From contig NZ_LROM01000096.1 in the NCBI RefSeq assembly GCF_001758785.1, positions 23,923 through 87,922 of the forward strand: a stretch of DNA of 64,000 bases, written 5' to 3'. The notes under the pieces are model-generated. The model was not told the DNA's origin. It searched no databases and saw nothing but the letters and a program-made list of their open reading frames with translations. Below are positions 9,184 through 19,314 of this stretch, piece after piece. The position numbers and the translations under genes are program-made. Numbering within the stretch: position 1 is the first letter of the stretch; every line of letters begins with the position of its first letter. Source of the stretch: Duganella phyllosphaerae. GTDB taxonomy: Bacteria > Pseudomonadota > Gammaproteobacteria > Burkholderiales > Burkholderiaceae_D.

Positions 9184-9843
9184 ATGCCAAAAAAGCCCGT
9201 CAAATCTGCCGCCAAGCCGGCCAAAGTCCCGGTCCACGGTCCCCAGCACAGCAACCAGGTGCGCATCATCGGCGGCCAGTGGAAACGCACACCGCTGCCG
9301 GTACTCGCCGCCCAGGGCCTGCGGCCCACGCCCGATCGTGTACGCGAGACGGTCTTCAACTGGATCAACCACCAGCGCGACGCCAACTGGGCCGATGCCC
9401 AGGTACTCGACCTGTACGCCGGCAGCGGCGCGCTTGGTTTTGAAGCAGCCAGCCGTGGCGCGCAGTCGGTCACCATGGTGGACATGGCCACCCCAGTCGT
9501 GCGCCAGCTTGAAGACATCAAGGCCAAACTGAAGGCAGATAACGTCCAGATCCTGCGCGGCGATGCGCTGGTGGTGGCGCAATCGGCCGCAGCGCGCGGC
9601 CAGAAATACGATTTGATCTTCCTCGACCCGCCCTACCAGCAGGAATTCCTCGAGCGTAATTTGCCGCTGTGCGTGCGCCTGCTCAAGGAAGGCGGCCTGG
9701 TGTACGCAGAATCGGGCGCGGCGCTGGCCTGGCCCGACGGCGACACCCCGGACTGGATGGCCGGCTGGGAAGTGATCCGCGCCGACAAGGCGGGGATGGT
9801 GTTTTACCACCTGCTGCAGGCGACAGTAACTGCTAAAATTTAA
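9184..9843 (+). CDS. rsmD: 16S rRNA (guanine(966)-N(2))-methyltransferase
   Basis: RsmD methylates N2 of G966 in 16S rRNA using SAM. The 219-residue protein has the family hallmarks: VRIIGGQWKRTPLPV near the N-terminus, RPTPDRVRETVFNW, the SAM-binding motif DLYAGSGALGFEA and the catalytic DPPY at residues 148-151. A Lys/Ala/Pro-rich N-terminal tail of about 25 residues precedes the conserved core. coaD follows 60 bases downstream, a gene order seen in many proteobacteria, but an intervening -10-like TATAAT suggests coaD can also be transcribed on its own. Confidence 0.95.
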   Translation: MPKKPVKSAAKPAKVPVHGPQHSNQVRIIGGQWKRTPLPVLAAQGLRPTPDRVRETVFNWINHQRDANWADAQVLDLYAGSGALGFEAASRGAQSVTMVDMATPVVRQLEDIKAKLKADNVQILRGDALVVAQSAAARGQKYDLIFLDPPYQQEFLERNLPLCVRLLKEGGLVYAESGAALAWPDGDTPDWMAGWEVIRADKAGMVFYHLLQATVTAKI

Positions 9844-9863
9844 GGCACTCGCGCTTTTCGGGC

Positions 9864-10862
<999 letters not shown>

Positions 10863-11007
10863 TTAGAATCAATGCCAATATAGTGCAGCGCAACATATGG
10901 CGCCAATTTAGTTCTCCGATAACAATTATGCGATTGGTGAATGGATTGGCGTATGATGGCTGCACGCCGTTCCCCTTTGTCGTTCCACCTCCCGACCCCG
11001 AGCCAAC

Positions 11008-11970
11008 ATGAGCTTTCTGACGCTGGACTTGAATTTGTTACGCGTCTTCGACGCCGTGATGACAGAACAAAATCTGACACGCGCGGCCGGCCACCTGGCC
11101 ATGACCCAACCTGCGGTATCGAACGCCATCAAGCGCCTGCGCGAGAGCCTCGGCGACGAACTGCTGATTCGCACCGCCTACGGCGTGAAACCCACGCCGC
11201 GCGCCGAAGCGTTGTGGCCGTCCGTGCGTAGCGCCCTGGCCAGCCTGGAAGCGGCCGTGGCGCCCGAAACCTTCGACGTCTCGGCCGCCCACGCCACGTT
11301 CCGCTTGGCCATGGCCGATGCCACCGCCGCGATGTGGCTGCCGTCCCTGATGCGCTCGATCGAACGTGAAGCGCCCGGTGTCAACGTGCGCATGATGCCG
11401 CTGACCACGCGCGAACCACGGCCGATGCTGCTGCGTGGCGATATCGACCTGGCGGTGGGCTTCTTCCCGGGCGTGGCGGCACAACTGTCGTACGAAACCG
11501 GCTCGCCGATCCGCCACGAGCGTCTGTACTCGGGCCAGTACGTGTGCGTGATGCGGCGCGAGCATCCGCTGGCCAAGGTCGAGCTCAACCTCGACAACTA
11601 CTGCAAGGCCAACCATTTGCTGGTGAGTTTTTCGGGTCGCGCCCACGGCCTGGTCGATGAAGCGCTGGCGCAGTTGCAGCGCGAGCGCCGCATTTTGCTC
11701 ACCGTCAACCAGTTCTTCACGGCCGGCCGCGTGGTGGCCAACTCGGACCTGATTACGGTATTGCCGCGCCACCTGATCGCGTCCACCGGTATGACCGATG
11801 CGCTGATCTGGAAAGAATTGCCGTTCCAGCTGCCGGCGGTCCACCTCGACATGCTGTGGCACGAACGCGATGCCCGCAGCCCGGCGCACAAGTGGCTGAG
11901 GTTGCACCTGGAGGGGATGAACCAGGGCGCGGCCAGGGCGGCGACTGCGGCCAAGAAAGATGCGGCTTAA
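11008..11970 (+). CDS. LysR family transcriptional regulator
   Basis: This regulator of 320 residues has the typical LysR layout: an N-terminal winged helix-turn-helix (residues about 5-65, with TRAAGHLAMTQPAVSNAIKRL) and a C-terminal periplasmic-binding-protein-like effector domain. The opening LDLNLLRVFDAVMTEQNLTRAA and the effector domain place it near the NodD/LinR/SyrM group. Its target is unclear: the divergent neighbour is only the small hydrophobic frame, and the downstream gene is convergent. The 145-base upstream gap is where a LysR operator would be expected, but I could not fix one. Confidence 0.92.
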   Translation: MSFLTLDLNLLRVFDAVMTEQNLTRAAGHLAMTQPAVSNAIKRLRESLGDELLIRTAYGVKPTPRAEALWPSVRSALASLEAAVAPETFDVSAAHATFRLAMADATAAMWLPSLMRSIEREAPGVNVRMMPLTTREPRPMLLRGDIDLAVGFFPGVAAQLSYETGSPIRHERLYSGQYVCVMRREHPLAKVELNLDNYCKANHLLVSFSGRAHGLVDEALAQLQRERRILLTVNQFFTAGRVVANSDLITVLPRHLIASTGMTDALIWKELPFQLPAVHLDMLWHERDARSPAHKWLRLHLEGMNQGAARAATAAKKDAA

Positions 11971-11997
11971 GGTCGCTATTCCACGAAGCAGACGCTC

Positions 11998-12080
11998 CAT
12001 AGATCCCCGCGTGCGCGAGGATGACGTAGCATCCGCCTGCGACCGAAAAGTCGTCTTCCCCGCGCACGCGGGGATCCATG
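11998..12080. repeat. REP-like inverted repeat
   Basis: Two arms face each other: GATCCCCGCGTGCGCGAGG at 12002-12020 and its near complement CCCCGCGCACGCGGGGATCC at 12058-12077. GATGAC/GTCGTC-type ends point inward and CCAT-type ends outward. A related pair lies at 34.2 kb. This is the common extragenic repeat family of betaproteobacteria. Between two convergent genes it may also act as a terminator. Confidence 0.7.
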
Positions 12081-12101
12081 GACAATACGCCTAGCGCCAG
12101 C

Positions 12102-13667
12102 TCAGGCAGTACTCGACCGGTACCCGATCCTGAACCCACCCCAATGCTTGCCGTCCACATAAATCGGTGCCGACAAGTCATGCATCACTTCCCCCGTATC
12201 GCGCTTGTACGTCTGTAACAGGAACGGCCTGGTGTTCGCGCCGCAGCGCTTGCCGGTGCGGTCGCTGAAGATGCGCTTGGTGCGGTTGTTGACGATGTCG
12301 ACGTCGTAATTGCCCGTCAGCGGCTGCGAGAATTTCTTGTTATGGGTCGGAAAATAGCCATTGTTGTCCACCGCGCCAGCATAGGCCAGCTGCGGCATGG
12401 CAGCCAGCAAGCCTTCCTGCAACCCCGGCAATACCCGGTCGGTAAAATCGTCGAAGCGGGTCTTGTGCTTCGGTGGATCGGTGTTCGGAATGGCCGTGTA
12501 GGTGCGGTCGAACAGCGCCTCCCTGGTGATCTTGCCCGCCTTGATGGCCGCCTCGAAAATCTTGCCCACTTCGTGCGCGGCGGTTTGCGCGGCGGTGCGG
12601 ATGGCGTCGTGCGAGGTTTCGATCGACGATTCTCCCAGTGCGCCGTTGATCAGCTCGGCCCGTTCGGCCAGGGCCATGGCCGAGCTGGCCGCGCGCGGCA
12701 ACTCCTTTTCGGTCGACAGCAGGCTGTCGCGGATACTGGCAATGGCAGCGGCGATATCGTCGGCAATGGCCACGTGCTCGCGCGACGCCCGGGCGATTTC
12801 GCCGATTTCCGCCTCCGACACGCCCGATGAACGCTCGATATTACCCAGCAGCCCATGCACGGTTTCCACGTTGCCGGCGGCCTCGCTGACCTTGGTGGCA
12901 AGCGCGTTCATGCCGGTGGCGGCGCGCTCGGCTTGCTGGTTGATCTCGCGCACCATGGTGCTGATCTCGTCGGTGGCTTCCTTGGTGCGCAGCGCCAGCT
13001 GGCGCACCTCGCTGGCGACCACGGCAAAGCCGCGCCCCTGTTCGCCGGCGCGCGCAGCCTCGATGGCGGCGTTCAGCGCCAGCAGGTTGGTGCGGGCGGA
13101 GATTTCACTGATCGCTTCGGTAAAACCGTAGATTTTGCGGGAATTGGTTTGCAGTTCGGTCATCACGGCCGACGCCGCCTGCGCGTCGTGGCGCGCGGTG
13201 CGGATCCGTTGCAGGCCGGTGTCGGCCTCGGCGCGGCCGGTGACGGTTTCGCCGCGCACCTGGGTGGCGATTTTTGCGGCCCGTTCGGCATTGGCGGCAA
13301 TGCGCTCGGTGGTGGCGGCGTTTTGCGCCGAGCTGTGGGCGATGGCGCCGGCGGTGCCGACGTCGAGCTCGATCTTCTTCTTCACCGAATCGACGAAGTA
13401 CGAGGTTTCCGCCGCGCCAATCATGATGGCGTCGATTTCCTCGCCCACGGTGTGGGCGAACTGGCGCACGCCGCCGTCATCGCTGTGCTGGCGCGCGGCC
13501 AACCAGGCAATCGCGGCGCCGGCCAATGCGGCCGGGGCGGCCGTATAGACCAGCGCGGCACTGTCGCCAGCAACCATGTTTGACACATACGCCAGGGCGG
13601 TACCGCCCACGGTCGCACCCAGTAACCACAATCCACGCTGCACCAACTTATGTTGCAAATGACTCAT
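12102..13667 (-). CDS. Methyl-accepting chemotaxis protein with C-terminal sensor-like region
   Basis: This chemoreceptor of 521 residues is anchored by two N-terminal membrane helices (about residues 11-30 and 39-58) with almost no periplasmic loop and no clear HAMP domain. The signalling hairpin is well kept ([30 protein letters not shown] is present around residues 190-220, given here only as a landmark of its key residues E and R). After the signalling domain comes an extra C-terminal region of about 150 residues with [26 protein letters not shown] and [10 protein letters not shown] segments. These resemble a Cache/PAS-like ligand-binding module placed after, not before, the signalling part. 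Such receptors probably sense a cytoplasmic cue. No che genes are in the window. Confidence 0.88.
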   Translation of the reverse strand: MSHLQHKLVQRGLWLLGATVGGTALAYVSNMVAGDSAALVYTAAPAALAGAAIAWLAARQHSDDGGVRQFAHTVGEEIDAIMIGAAETSYFVDSVKKKIELDVGTAGAIAHSSAQNAATTERIAANAERAAKIATQVRGETVTGRAEADTGLQRIRTARHDAQAASAVMTELQTNSRKIYGFTEAISEISARTNLLALNAAIEAARAGEQGRGFAVVASEVRQLALRTKEATDEISTMVREINQQAERAATGMNALATKVSEAAGNVETVHGLLGNIERSSGVSEAEIGEIARASREHVAIADDIAAAIASIRDSLLSTEKELPRAASSAMALAERAELINGALGESSIETSHDAIRTAAQTAAHEVGKIFEAAIKAGKITREALFDRTYTAIPNTDPPKHKTRFDDFTDRVLPGLQEGLLAAMPQLAYAGAVDNNGYFPTHNKKFSQPLTGNYDVDIVNNRTKRIFSDRTGKRCGANTRPFLLQTYKRDTGEVMHDLSAPIYVDGKHWGGFRIGYRSSTA

Positions 13668-13749
13668 GTCGTCCCCCGCTCGGTTCTGGCCACCGGGTGC
13701 GCTGCCAACGCTGAACGCTGGCGGCGTCCGGATTTATTTATTGGTAGTA

Positions 13750-14205
13750 CTATTTTATGGGTAACTTGGTGGTATTCTTGACTTCTTCCATGACCGCATA
13801 GGTGTGGGTTTCGCGCACGCCTTTTTGCAGCAGGGTTTTTCCGAGGAACTCGCGGTACGCTGCCATGTCCTTGACGCGGGCTTTGACCAGGTAGTCGAAG
13901 CCGCCGGCAACCATGTGGCATTCGAGCACTTCGGGGATCACCTGCACGCTGTGCTTGAAGGCGTCGAACACTTCGGGCGTGGTGCGGTCGAGCACCACTT
14001 CGATGAAGACGAGCAGGGATACGTCGAGCAACTGCGGGTTGAGTTGCGCGGTGTAACCCATGATGTAGCCCGACTCGTGCAACTTGCGCACGCGCTCGAG
14101 GCAAGCGGCCGGCGACAGGTTCACCCGCGCAGCCAGCTCCACATTGCTGATGCGGCCATCGCTCTGCAACTCCATCAAGATTTTCTTGCTGATCTTGTCT
14201 AACAT
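13750..14205 (-). CDS. Lrp/AsnC family regulator, PutR-like
   Basis: This Lrp-family protein has 151 residues. ATG at 14205 gives MLDKISKKILMELQSDGRIS, with GGGAG about eight bases upstream; the frame extends 34 codons further but reads through the operator. Helix-turn-helix around residues 20-45 (NVELAARVNLSPAACLERV), RAM domain from about residue 65. It is divergent from putA, and the PutA here lacks the DNA-binding domain that lets enteric PutA repress itself. It is therefore the likely proline-responsive regulator of putA, as PutR is in alphaproteobacteria. The function is inferred from position. The sequence is also close to E. coli Lrp, so a broader role is possible. Confidence 0.9.
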   Translation of the reverse strand: MLDKISKKILMELQSDGRISNVELAARVNLSPAACLERVRKLHESGYIMGYTAQLNPQLLDVSLLVFIEVVLDRTTPEVFDAFKHSVQVIPEVLECHMVAGGFDYLVKARVKDMAAYREFLGKTLLQKGVRETHTYAVMEEVKNTTKLPIK

Positions 14206-14217
14206 TTCAGGGGACTC

Positions 14218-14236
14218 CCAAATAAATATTATTTGG
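14218..14236. promoter_or_regulatory. Operator dyad between putR-like gene and putA
   Basis: CCAAATAAATATTATTTGG is a dyad with perfect 8-base arms around a 3-base centre, 12 bases upstream of the Lrp-type start. The size and AT-rich character fit an Lrp-family site. It could mediate autoregulation and control of divergent putA. Confidence 0.6.
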
Positions 14237-14438
14237 TTAAATTGTCGCACTAAAAACAATCTATTGCTAGTCCCCTGTAATACCAGAATTAATCCGAAAG
14301 AATACACTTTACAATCGAATCATCAGCAGTTCACCGATTCGATACCCAGAATCAACCATCTTCACGCCCTCAAGCTACCCGCTTGCAGGGCGTGTTTTTG
14401 TAAGTGGACTGCGTTCATTCATACTTGAAAGTATTTTC

Positions 14439-17400
14439 ATGCACGCAGCAGAACCGACCGTTTTCACCCCTTTCGCAGCGCTCCAGGCGGAGATCCTGCG
14501 CGACCCGATTCCCCTGCGCGCCGCAGTGACGGCAGCCTACCGGCGCGATGAAATCACTGCCGTGCAGTGGCTGCTCGGCCAGGTCGCCAACCACGACGGC
14601 GCCAGCGTAGAACAAGCGCGCCAGCTGGCCCATAAACTGGTCAGCGCGGTGCGCCAGCAGCGCACCCGCGCGTCCGGTGTCGATGCCCTGATGCACGAGT
14701 TTTCGCTGTCGTCGGAAGAGGGTGTGGCGCTGATGTGCCTGGCTGAAGCGCTGTTGCGTATTCCCGACAATGCCACCGCCGACCGCCTGATTGCCGACAA
14801 AATCAGCAAGGGCGACTGGCGCAAGCATCTCGGCGAGTCGCCGTCGCTGTTCGTCAACGCGGCCACCTGGGGTTTGCTCATCACCGGCAAGCTGGTCTCG
14901 ACCAACAGCGAAACCGGCCTCGGCTCGGCCCTGACCAAGCTGATCTCGAAAGGCGGCGAACCGCTGATCCGCAAAGGCGTCGATCTGGCCATGCGCATGC
15001 TGGGCAACCAGTTCGTTACCGGTCAGACCATCGGCGAGGCGATCAAGAATGGCCAGCCCAACGAGGCGCGCGGCTACCGCTATTCGTACGACATGCTGGG
15101 CGAGGCGGCGCTGACCGAGCAGGACGCCAAGAATTACTACGCCTCGTACGAGACCGCCATCCACGCGATCGGCAAGGCCTCGAACGGGCGCGGCATCCGC
15201 AACGGCCCCGGCATTTCGGTCAAACTGTCGGCGCTGCACCCGCGCTACAGCCGCGCCCAGCGCGACCGCGTGCTGGCCGAACTGCTGCCGCGCGTGCGCG
15301 CGCTGGTGCTGCTGGCCAAGCAATATGATATCGGCCTCAATATCGATGCGGAAGAGGCCGACCGCCTGGAACTGTCGCTGGACCTGATGGAAGCGCTGGC
15401 CCACGATCCGGCGCTGGCCGGCTTCGAGGGCATCGGCTTCGTGGTGCAGGCGTATCAAAAACGCTGCCCGTTCGTGATCGACTACCTGGTGGACCTGGCC
15501 CACCGCAGCGGCCGCAAATTCATGGTCCGTTTGGTCAAAGGGGCGTACTGGGATGCGGAAATCAAGCGCGCCCAGGTCGATGGCATGCCCGGCTACCCGG
15601 TCTATACGCGCAAGGTGTACACCGACGTGTCGTACCTGGCGTGCGCCCAGCGCCTGCTGGCCGCCACCGACGTGATCTACCCGCAGTTTGCCACCCACAA
15701 CGCGCAAACGCTGTCCACCATCTACACCTGGGCCCAGCGCGACGGCGTGACCGACTACGAATTCCAGTGCCTGCACGGCATGGGGGAGTCGCTGTACGAC
15801 CAGGTGGTCGGCAAGGACAACCTCGACAAGCCGTGCCGCATCTACGCCCCGGTGGGCACCCACGAAACCCTGCTGGCCTACCTGGTGCGGCGCCTGCTGG
15901 AAAACGGCGCCAACTCGTCGTTCGTCAGCCAGATCGTCGATGAAGCGATTCCCGTCGAAGCCCTGATCAAGGATCCGGTCGCCCAGGCGCGCGAACAGGG
16001 CGGCTTGCCGCACCCGGCAATTGCTTTGCCGCTGGCCATGTTCGGCGCCGAGCGTCAAAACTCCGCCGGTTTCGACCTGGCCAACGAAGATGTGTTGCGC
16101 GAGATCGCCGCCGCGCTCGCAACCCCGCGCAGCTGGCATGCCATGCCGCTCTTGGCCGGTGGCGTCTCTGCCGGCCAGCCGATTCAGAACATCACCAACC
16201 CGGCCCAGCGCACGGATGTGGTGGGCCAGCTGGTGGAAGCGACCGCTGCCGACGTGGAATCGGCGCTGATCGGCGCCAGCCATTTCGCCATGGACTGGCA
16301 AACCACCGAGCCGGCCATGCGCGCGGCTGCGCTCAATCGCGCCGCCGAGCTATTCGAAGCGAACGCCATGGAACTGATGACCCTGGCCATCCGCGAAGCC
16401 GGCAAGTCCTTGCCGAACGCGATAGCCGAACTGCGCGAAGCGGTCGACTTCCTGCGTTACTACGCAGCTGAAGTGGCTGGCGCCACCAATTTGCTGGCGC
16501 TGGGCCCGGTCACCTGCATCAGCCCGTGGAACTTCCCGCTGGCGATTTTCACCGGCCAGGTCGCCGCCTCGCTGGCCGCCGGCAACGTGGTGCTGGCCAA
16601 GCCAGCCGAGCAGACCCCGCTGATTGCGTTCCGCGCGGTGGAGTTGCTGCACGAAGCGGGCATCCCGCGCGCCGCGCTGCAATTTTTGCCGGGCCGCGGC
16701 GAAGTGGTCGGTGCAGCATTGACTGCCGACGCGCGCGTAAAAGGTGTGATCTTTACCGGCTCGACCGAGGTGGCGCAGTTGATCAACCGCACGCTGGCCA
16801 AGCGCGCCGCTGCTGAACACTGCGACATTCCGCTGATCGCCGAGACCGGCGGCCAGAATGCCATGATCGTCGATTCGTCGGCCTTGCCCGAGCAAGTGGT
16901 GCAGGATGCGATTTCGTCGGCATTCGACAGCGCTGGCCAGCGCTGCTCGGCGCTGCGGGTGCTCTTCCTGCAGGAAGATATTGCCGAGAAAACCATCCAC
17001 ATGCTCAAGGGCGCGATGCAGGAGCTCAAGGTCGGCAGCCCGGACCGCCTGGTCACCGATATCGGACCGGTGATCGATGCCGAGGCGCAAGCGAACCTGC
17101 TGGCGCACATCAACAAACTGAAAAGCACGGCGGTCAACTACTTCTCGCTCGACTTGCCGTCGCACGTGATCACGGCAGGCACCTTCGTGCCGCCGACGGT
17201 GCTGGAAATCCGCTCGCTGGCCGAACTCACGCACGAAGTGTTCGGCCCGGTCTTGCACGTGATCCGCTATCGCCGCGCCGACTTGCCGAAACTCGTCGAG
17301 CAAATCAACGCGTCCGGCTTCGGTCTGACCCTGGGCGTGCATTCGCGCATCGATGAAACCATCGATTTCATCACGGCCAACGCCCATGTCGGCAATATTT

Positions 17401-18089
17401 ATGTCAATCGCAACATCGTCGGCGCCGTGGTCGGAGTGCAGCCGTTCGGCGGCGAAGGCAAATCGGGCACCGGTCCCAAGGCTGGCGGCCCGCTGTACCT
17501 GAAACGCCTGCAGCGCAACGCGGTCGCGACCACCACCCACCAGCGCCAGCCAACGCCGGCGCTCGATGCCTTGACCGCCTGGGCCAACCTGCACGGCCAG
17601 CAGCGCCTGGCGGCACTGATCGAGCAATACAGCCGCACCAGCCTGCTGGGCACCCTGAGCACGCTGCCCGGTCCTACCGGCGAGCGCAATACCCTGGCGC
17701 TGCTGCCGCGCGGGGCAGTGCTGTGCGCAGCCACTACCCAGCCGGCGCTGCTCAATCAACTGGCAGCGGTGCTGGCCACCGGTAACACGGCGCTGGTGAT
17801 GTTTGAGGCGGCAAGCCTGTTGCCAACCGACTTGCCGACGGCAGTGAAAGACCGCATAGTCCGCGCCAGCGACAGCGTCGACGGTCCATTCCAGGTGGCG
17901 CTGGTGGAATCGCAACTGGCGGCAAGCCTGCATATGCGTTTGGCGGCCCGGGAAGGGGCCCTGGCGAGCCTAATCGATACCACTGCCGAGGATGGTATCC
18001 CCCTGTGGCGTTTGCTCGCTGAGCGGGCCCTGTGCGTCAATACCACGGCGGCAGGTGGCAATGCCAGCCTGATGACGCTGTCGGTGTAG
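14439..18089 (+). CDS. putA: Bifunctional proline dehydrogenase / L-glutamate gamma-semialdehyde dehydrogenase
   Basis: PutA oxidises proline to glutamate in two steps at the membrane, passing electrons from FAD to quinone and reducing NAD+. The product has 1216 residues. It starts directly in the helical arm domain and lacks the ribbon-helix-helix DNA-binding domain of E. coli PutA (about 1320 residues). The proline dehydrogenase barrel covers roughly residues 180-480 (NIDAEEADRLELSLDLME, RLVKGAYWDAEIK). The aldehyde dehydrogenase domain covers about 550-1010, with SPWNFPLAIF, FTGSTEVAQL, ETGGQNA and catalytic Cys836 in GQRCSALR. A C-terminal domain of about 200 residues follows, as in long PutA forms. 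The ribosome site is weak. A divergent Lrp-type gene is the probable regulator, and a strong terminator follows. Confidence 0.97.
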   Translation: MHAAEPTVFTPFAALQAEILRDPIPLRAAVTAAYRRDEITAVQWLLGQVANHDGASVEQARQLAHKLVSAVRQQRTRASGVDALMHEFSLSSEEGVALMCLAEALLRIPDNATADRLIADKISKGDWRKHLGESPSLFVNAATWGLLITGKLVSTNSETGLGSALTKLISKGGEPLIRKGVDLAMRMLGNQFVTGQTIGEAIKNGQPNEARGYRYSYDMLGEAALTEQDAKNYYASYETAIHAIGKASNGRGIRNGPGISVKLSALHPRYSRAQRDRVLAELLPRVRALVLLAKQYDIGLNIDAEEADRLELSLDLMEALAHDPALAGFEGIGFVVQAYQKRCPFVIDYLVDLAHRSGRKFMVRLVKGAYWDAEIKRAQVDGMPGYPVYTRKVYTDVSYLACAQRLLAATDVIYPQFATHNAQTLSTIYTWAQRDGVTDYEFQCLHGMGESLYDQVVGKDNLDKPCRIYAPVGTHETLLAYLVRRLLENGANSSFVSQIVDEAIPVEALIKDPVAQAREQGGLPHPAIALPLAMFGAERQNSAGFDLANEDVLREIAAALATPRSWHAMPLLAGGVSAGQPIQNITNPAQRTDVVGQLVEATAADVESALIGASHFAMDWQTTEPAMRAAALNRAAELFEANAMELMTLAIREAGKSLPNAIAELREAVDFLRYYAAEVAGATNLLALGPVTCISPWNFPLAIFTGQVAASLAAGNVVLAKPAEQTPLIAFRAVELLHEAGIPRAALQFLPGRGEVVGAALTADARVKGVIFTGSTEVAQLINRTLAKRAAAEHCDIPLIAETGGQNAMIVDSSALPEQVVQDAISSAFDSAGQRCSALRVLFLQEDIAEKTIHMLKGAMQELKVGSPDRLVTDIGPVIDAEAQANLLAHINKLKSTAVNYFSLDLPSHVITAGTFVPPTVLEIRSLAELTHEVFGPVLHVIRYRRADLPKLVEQINASGFGLTLGVHSRIDETIDFITANAHVGNIYVNRNIVGAVVGVQPFGGEGKSGTGPKAGGPLYLKRLQRNAVATTTHQRQPTPALDALTAWANLHGQQRLAALIEQYSRTSLLGTLSTLPGPTGERNTLALLPRGAVLCAATTQPALLNQLAAVLATGNTALVMFEAASLLPTDLPTAVKDRIVRASDSVDGPFQVALVESQLAASLHMRLAAREGALASLIDTTAEDGIPLWRLLAERALCVNTTAAGGNASLMTLSV

Positions 18090-18114
18090 TCCGGAACCTG
18101 TTGTAGACCCTTGG

Positions 18115-18140
18115 GGCCGGCGTTTGCCGGCCTTTTTTTT
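18115..18140 (+). terminator. Rho-independent terminator of putA
   Basis: GGCCGGC, a GTTT loop and GCCGGCC form a perfect 7-base-pair stem, followed by eight T residues (18133-18140), 26 bases after the putA stop. Confidence 0.92.
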
Positions 18141-18150
18141 GCTTGCATAA

Positions 18151-18180
18151 CCTGGATACCGGCCTGCACGGGTATGACGG
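18151..18180. repeat. Single REP-like unit
   Basis: CCTGGATACCGGCCTGCACG followed by GGTATGACGG is one arm of the widespread betaproteobacterial extragenic repeat, with the GATACC/GGTATGACGG variant ends. It sits between the putA terminator and the end of convergent mtnN. Confidence 0.5.
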
Positions 18181-18202
18181 TTTGCCTGCAACTTCCGTCC
18201 AA

Positions 18203-18889
18203 TCAATTTTTACAGAAGTTCTCGATCACTTCGTGGGCATAGCGCGACGCCACCGTTTGAATGAAATGCAGGAAATCGACGGCCGCCTCGTCGTTGGCAT
18301 TGTCGGAAATGGTGCGGATCACGGCGAACGGGATGCCCAGCTCGAAACACACTTGCGCCACTGCAGCGCCTTCCATCTCCACTGCCAGCAAGTCGGGCAG
18401 GGCGGTTTTCAGCGCGGTGATCTGTTGCAGGCGACCGATGAACTGGTCGCCGCTGGCAATCAGGCCACGATGCACGCGCGTGGTTTTGGCAGCCGCTGCC
18501 GCCAAACGCTCGGTCAGTGCCACGTCGGTGGCAAAGCGCGTCAGGCCCGTCAATGGCACCTCGAAACGAGGAAACAGCGGCGACGCATCCATGTCGTGCT
18601 GAACCAGGCTGTCAGCCACCACGATATCGCCGACATTCACCTGCGCATCGCCGCTGCCGGCAACGCCGGTGAAGACGATGTGGGTAACTCCGAACTTTTC
18701 CACAAGGATCGCCGCTGTCATGGCAGCGGCAACCTTGCCAATTCGCGACAGGACGCACACAGCGTCGATTTCCCACAGTGTCCCTGCCGTGTACTCACGC
18801 ATGCCGTGAACGCGCGTGACGGGGCTCTCAAGGGCTTCCAGTAGCCCCTGCTGTTCTTCTGCCAGCGCACTGATGATGCCAAGACGCAT
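18203..18889 (-). CDS. mtnN: 5'-methylthioadenosine/S-adenosylhomocysteine nucleosidase
   Basis: MtnN (Pfs) cleaves adenine from methylthioadenosine, S-adenosylhomocysteine and 5'-deoxyadenosine. It clears products of polyamine and SAM metabolism and feeds the methyl cycle. The 228-residue product starts at 18889 with MRLGIISALAEEQQGL. Family signatures are FTGVAGSGD, the VEMEGAAVAQVC segment with the nucleoside-binding Glu, and IRTISDNAND with the catalytic Asp. The frame continues upstream to 18967 through repeat-like DNA and is not needed. Its upstream side faces the AT-rich DnaA-box element; GTGGATTG and TTGTCCACA sequences lie within 70 bases of its start. Confidence 0.95.
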   Translation of the reverse strand: MRLGIISALAEEQQGLLEALESPVTRVHGMREYTAGTLWEIDAVCVLSRIGKVAAAMTAAILVEKFGVTHIVFTGVAGSGDAQVNVGDIVVADSLVQHDMDASPLFPRFEVPLTGLTRFATDVALTERLAAAAAKTTRVHRGLIASGDQFIGRLQQITALKTALPDLLAVEMEGAAVAQVCFELGIPFAVIRTISDNANDEAAVDFLHFIQTVASRYAHEVIENFCKN

Positions 18890-18928
18890 GTTTTTTCCCT
18901 GTTTTTGGAGGTGTACAGGCGTGTTGCC

Positions 18929-19314
18929 TGTGGATTGCCACGCCCTTGTCCACAGCGCAGCGTTCAAAACGGTCGATTTTAAGGCGTTTTTTACGTGCAG
19001 AACGGACTTCAGACCATGAGCAGGCGCGTGGTTTACCCGGTTTGGGGTGGTTTTTGCGGTTTTTTGGCGTTGCCGTGGCTTTTGCTGTTTACGTTGTTTA
19101 CAAAGAATTTATATAAAATAATAGTAGTAGTAAACGCGTTCAAAGCTGTGGATAAGTTCTGTATACGTTTACGAATCAGCTGTTTACAACTTTTACAAGC
19201 AGGCGCATAAGCGCTGTACCAGTTGCAGGACAATTTCTGCATAAAATGGCGGTGGTGGATCGAATCGGTGCTTACTCACATCGATCCTTGTGGATATCCA
19301 GAACGTTATCCACA
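18929..19314. other. Origin-like AT-rich element with DnaA boxes and TAG trinucleotide run (copy C)
   Basis: This stretch between mtnN and the diguanylate cyclase is non-coding up to 19271. It holds GTTTAC repeats at 19087, 19095, 19167 and 19182, a strongly AT-rich core at 19095-19135, TAGTAGTAG at 19122-19130, a perfect reverse DnaA box TGTGGATAA at 19147-19155, TGTGGATAT at 19289-19297 and a perfect forward box TTATCCACA at 19306-19314. The last two lie inside the 3' end of the cyclase gene. The TAG run near a DnaA box resembles DnaA-trio unwinding elements. The same set, with almost the same spacings, recurs at 21.3 kb (copy D). Confidence 0.7.

Noticed and set aside
14415..16301. Minus-strand frame of 628 codons opposite putA
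   Set aside because: Composition is typical of an antisense shadow, and putA is well supported over the same interval.
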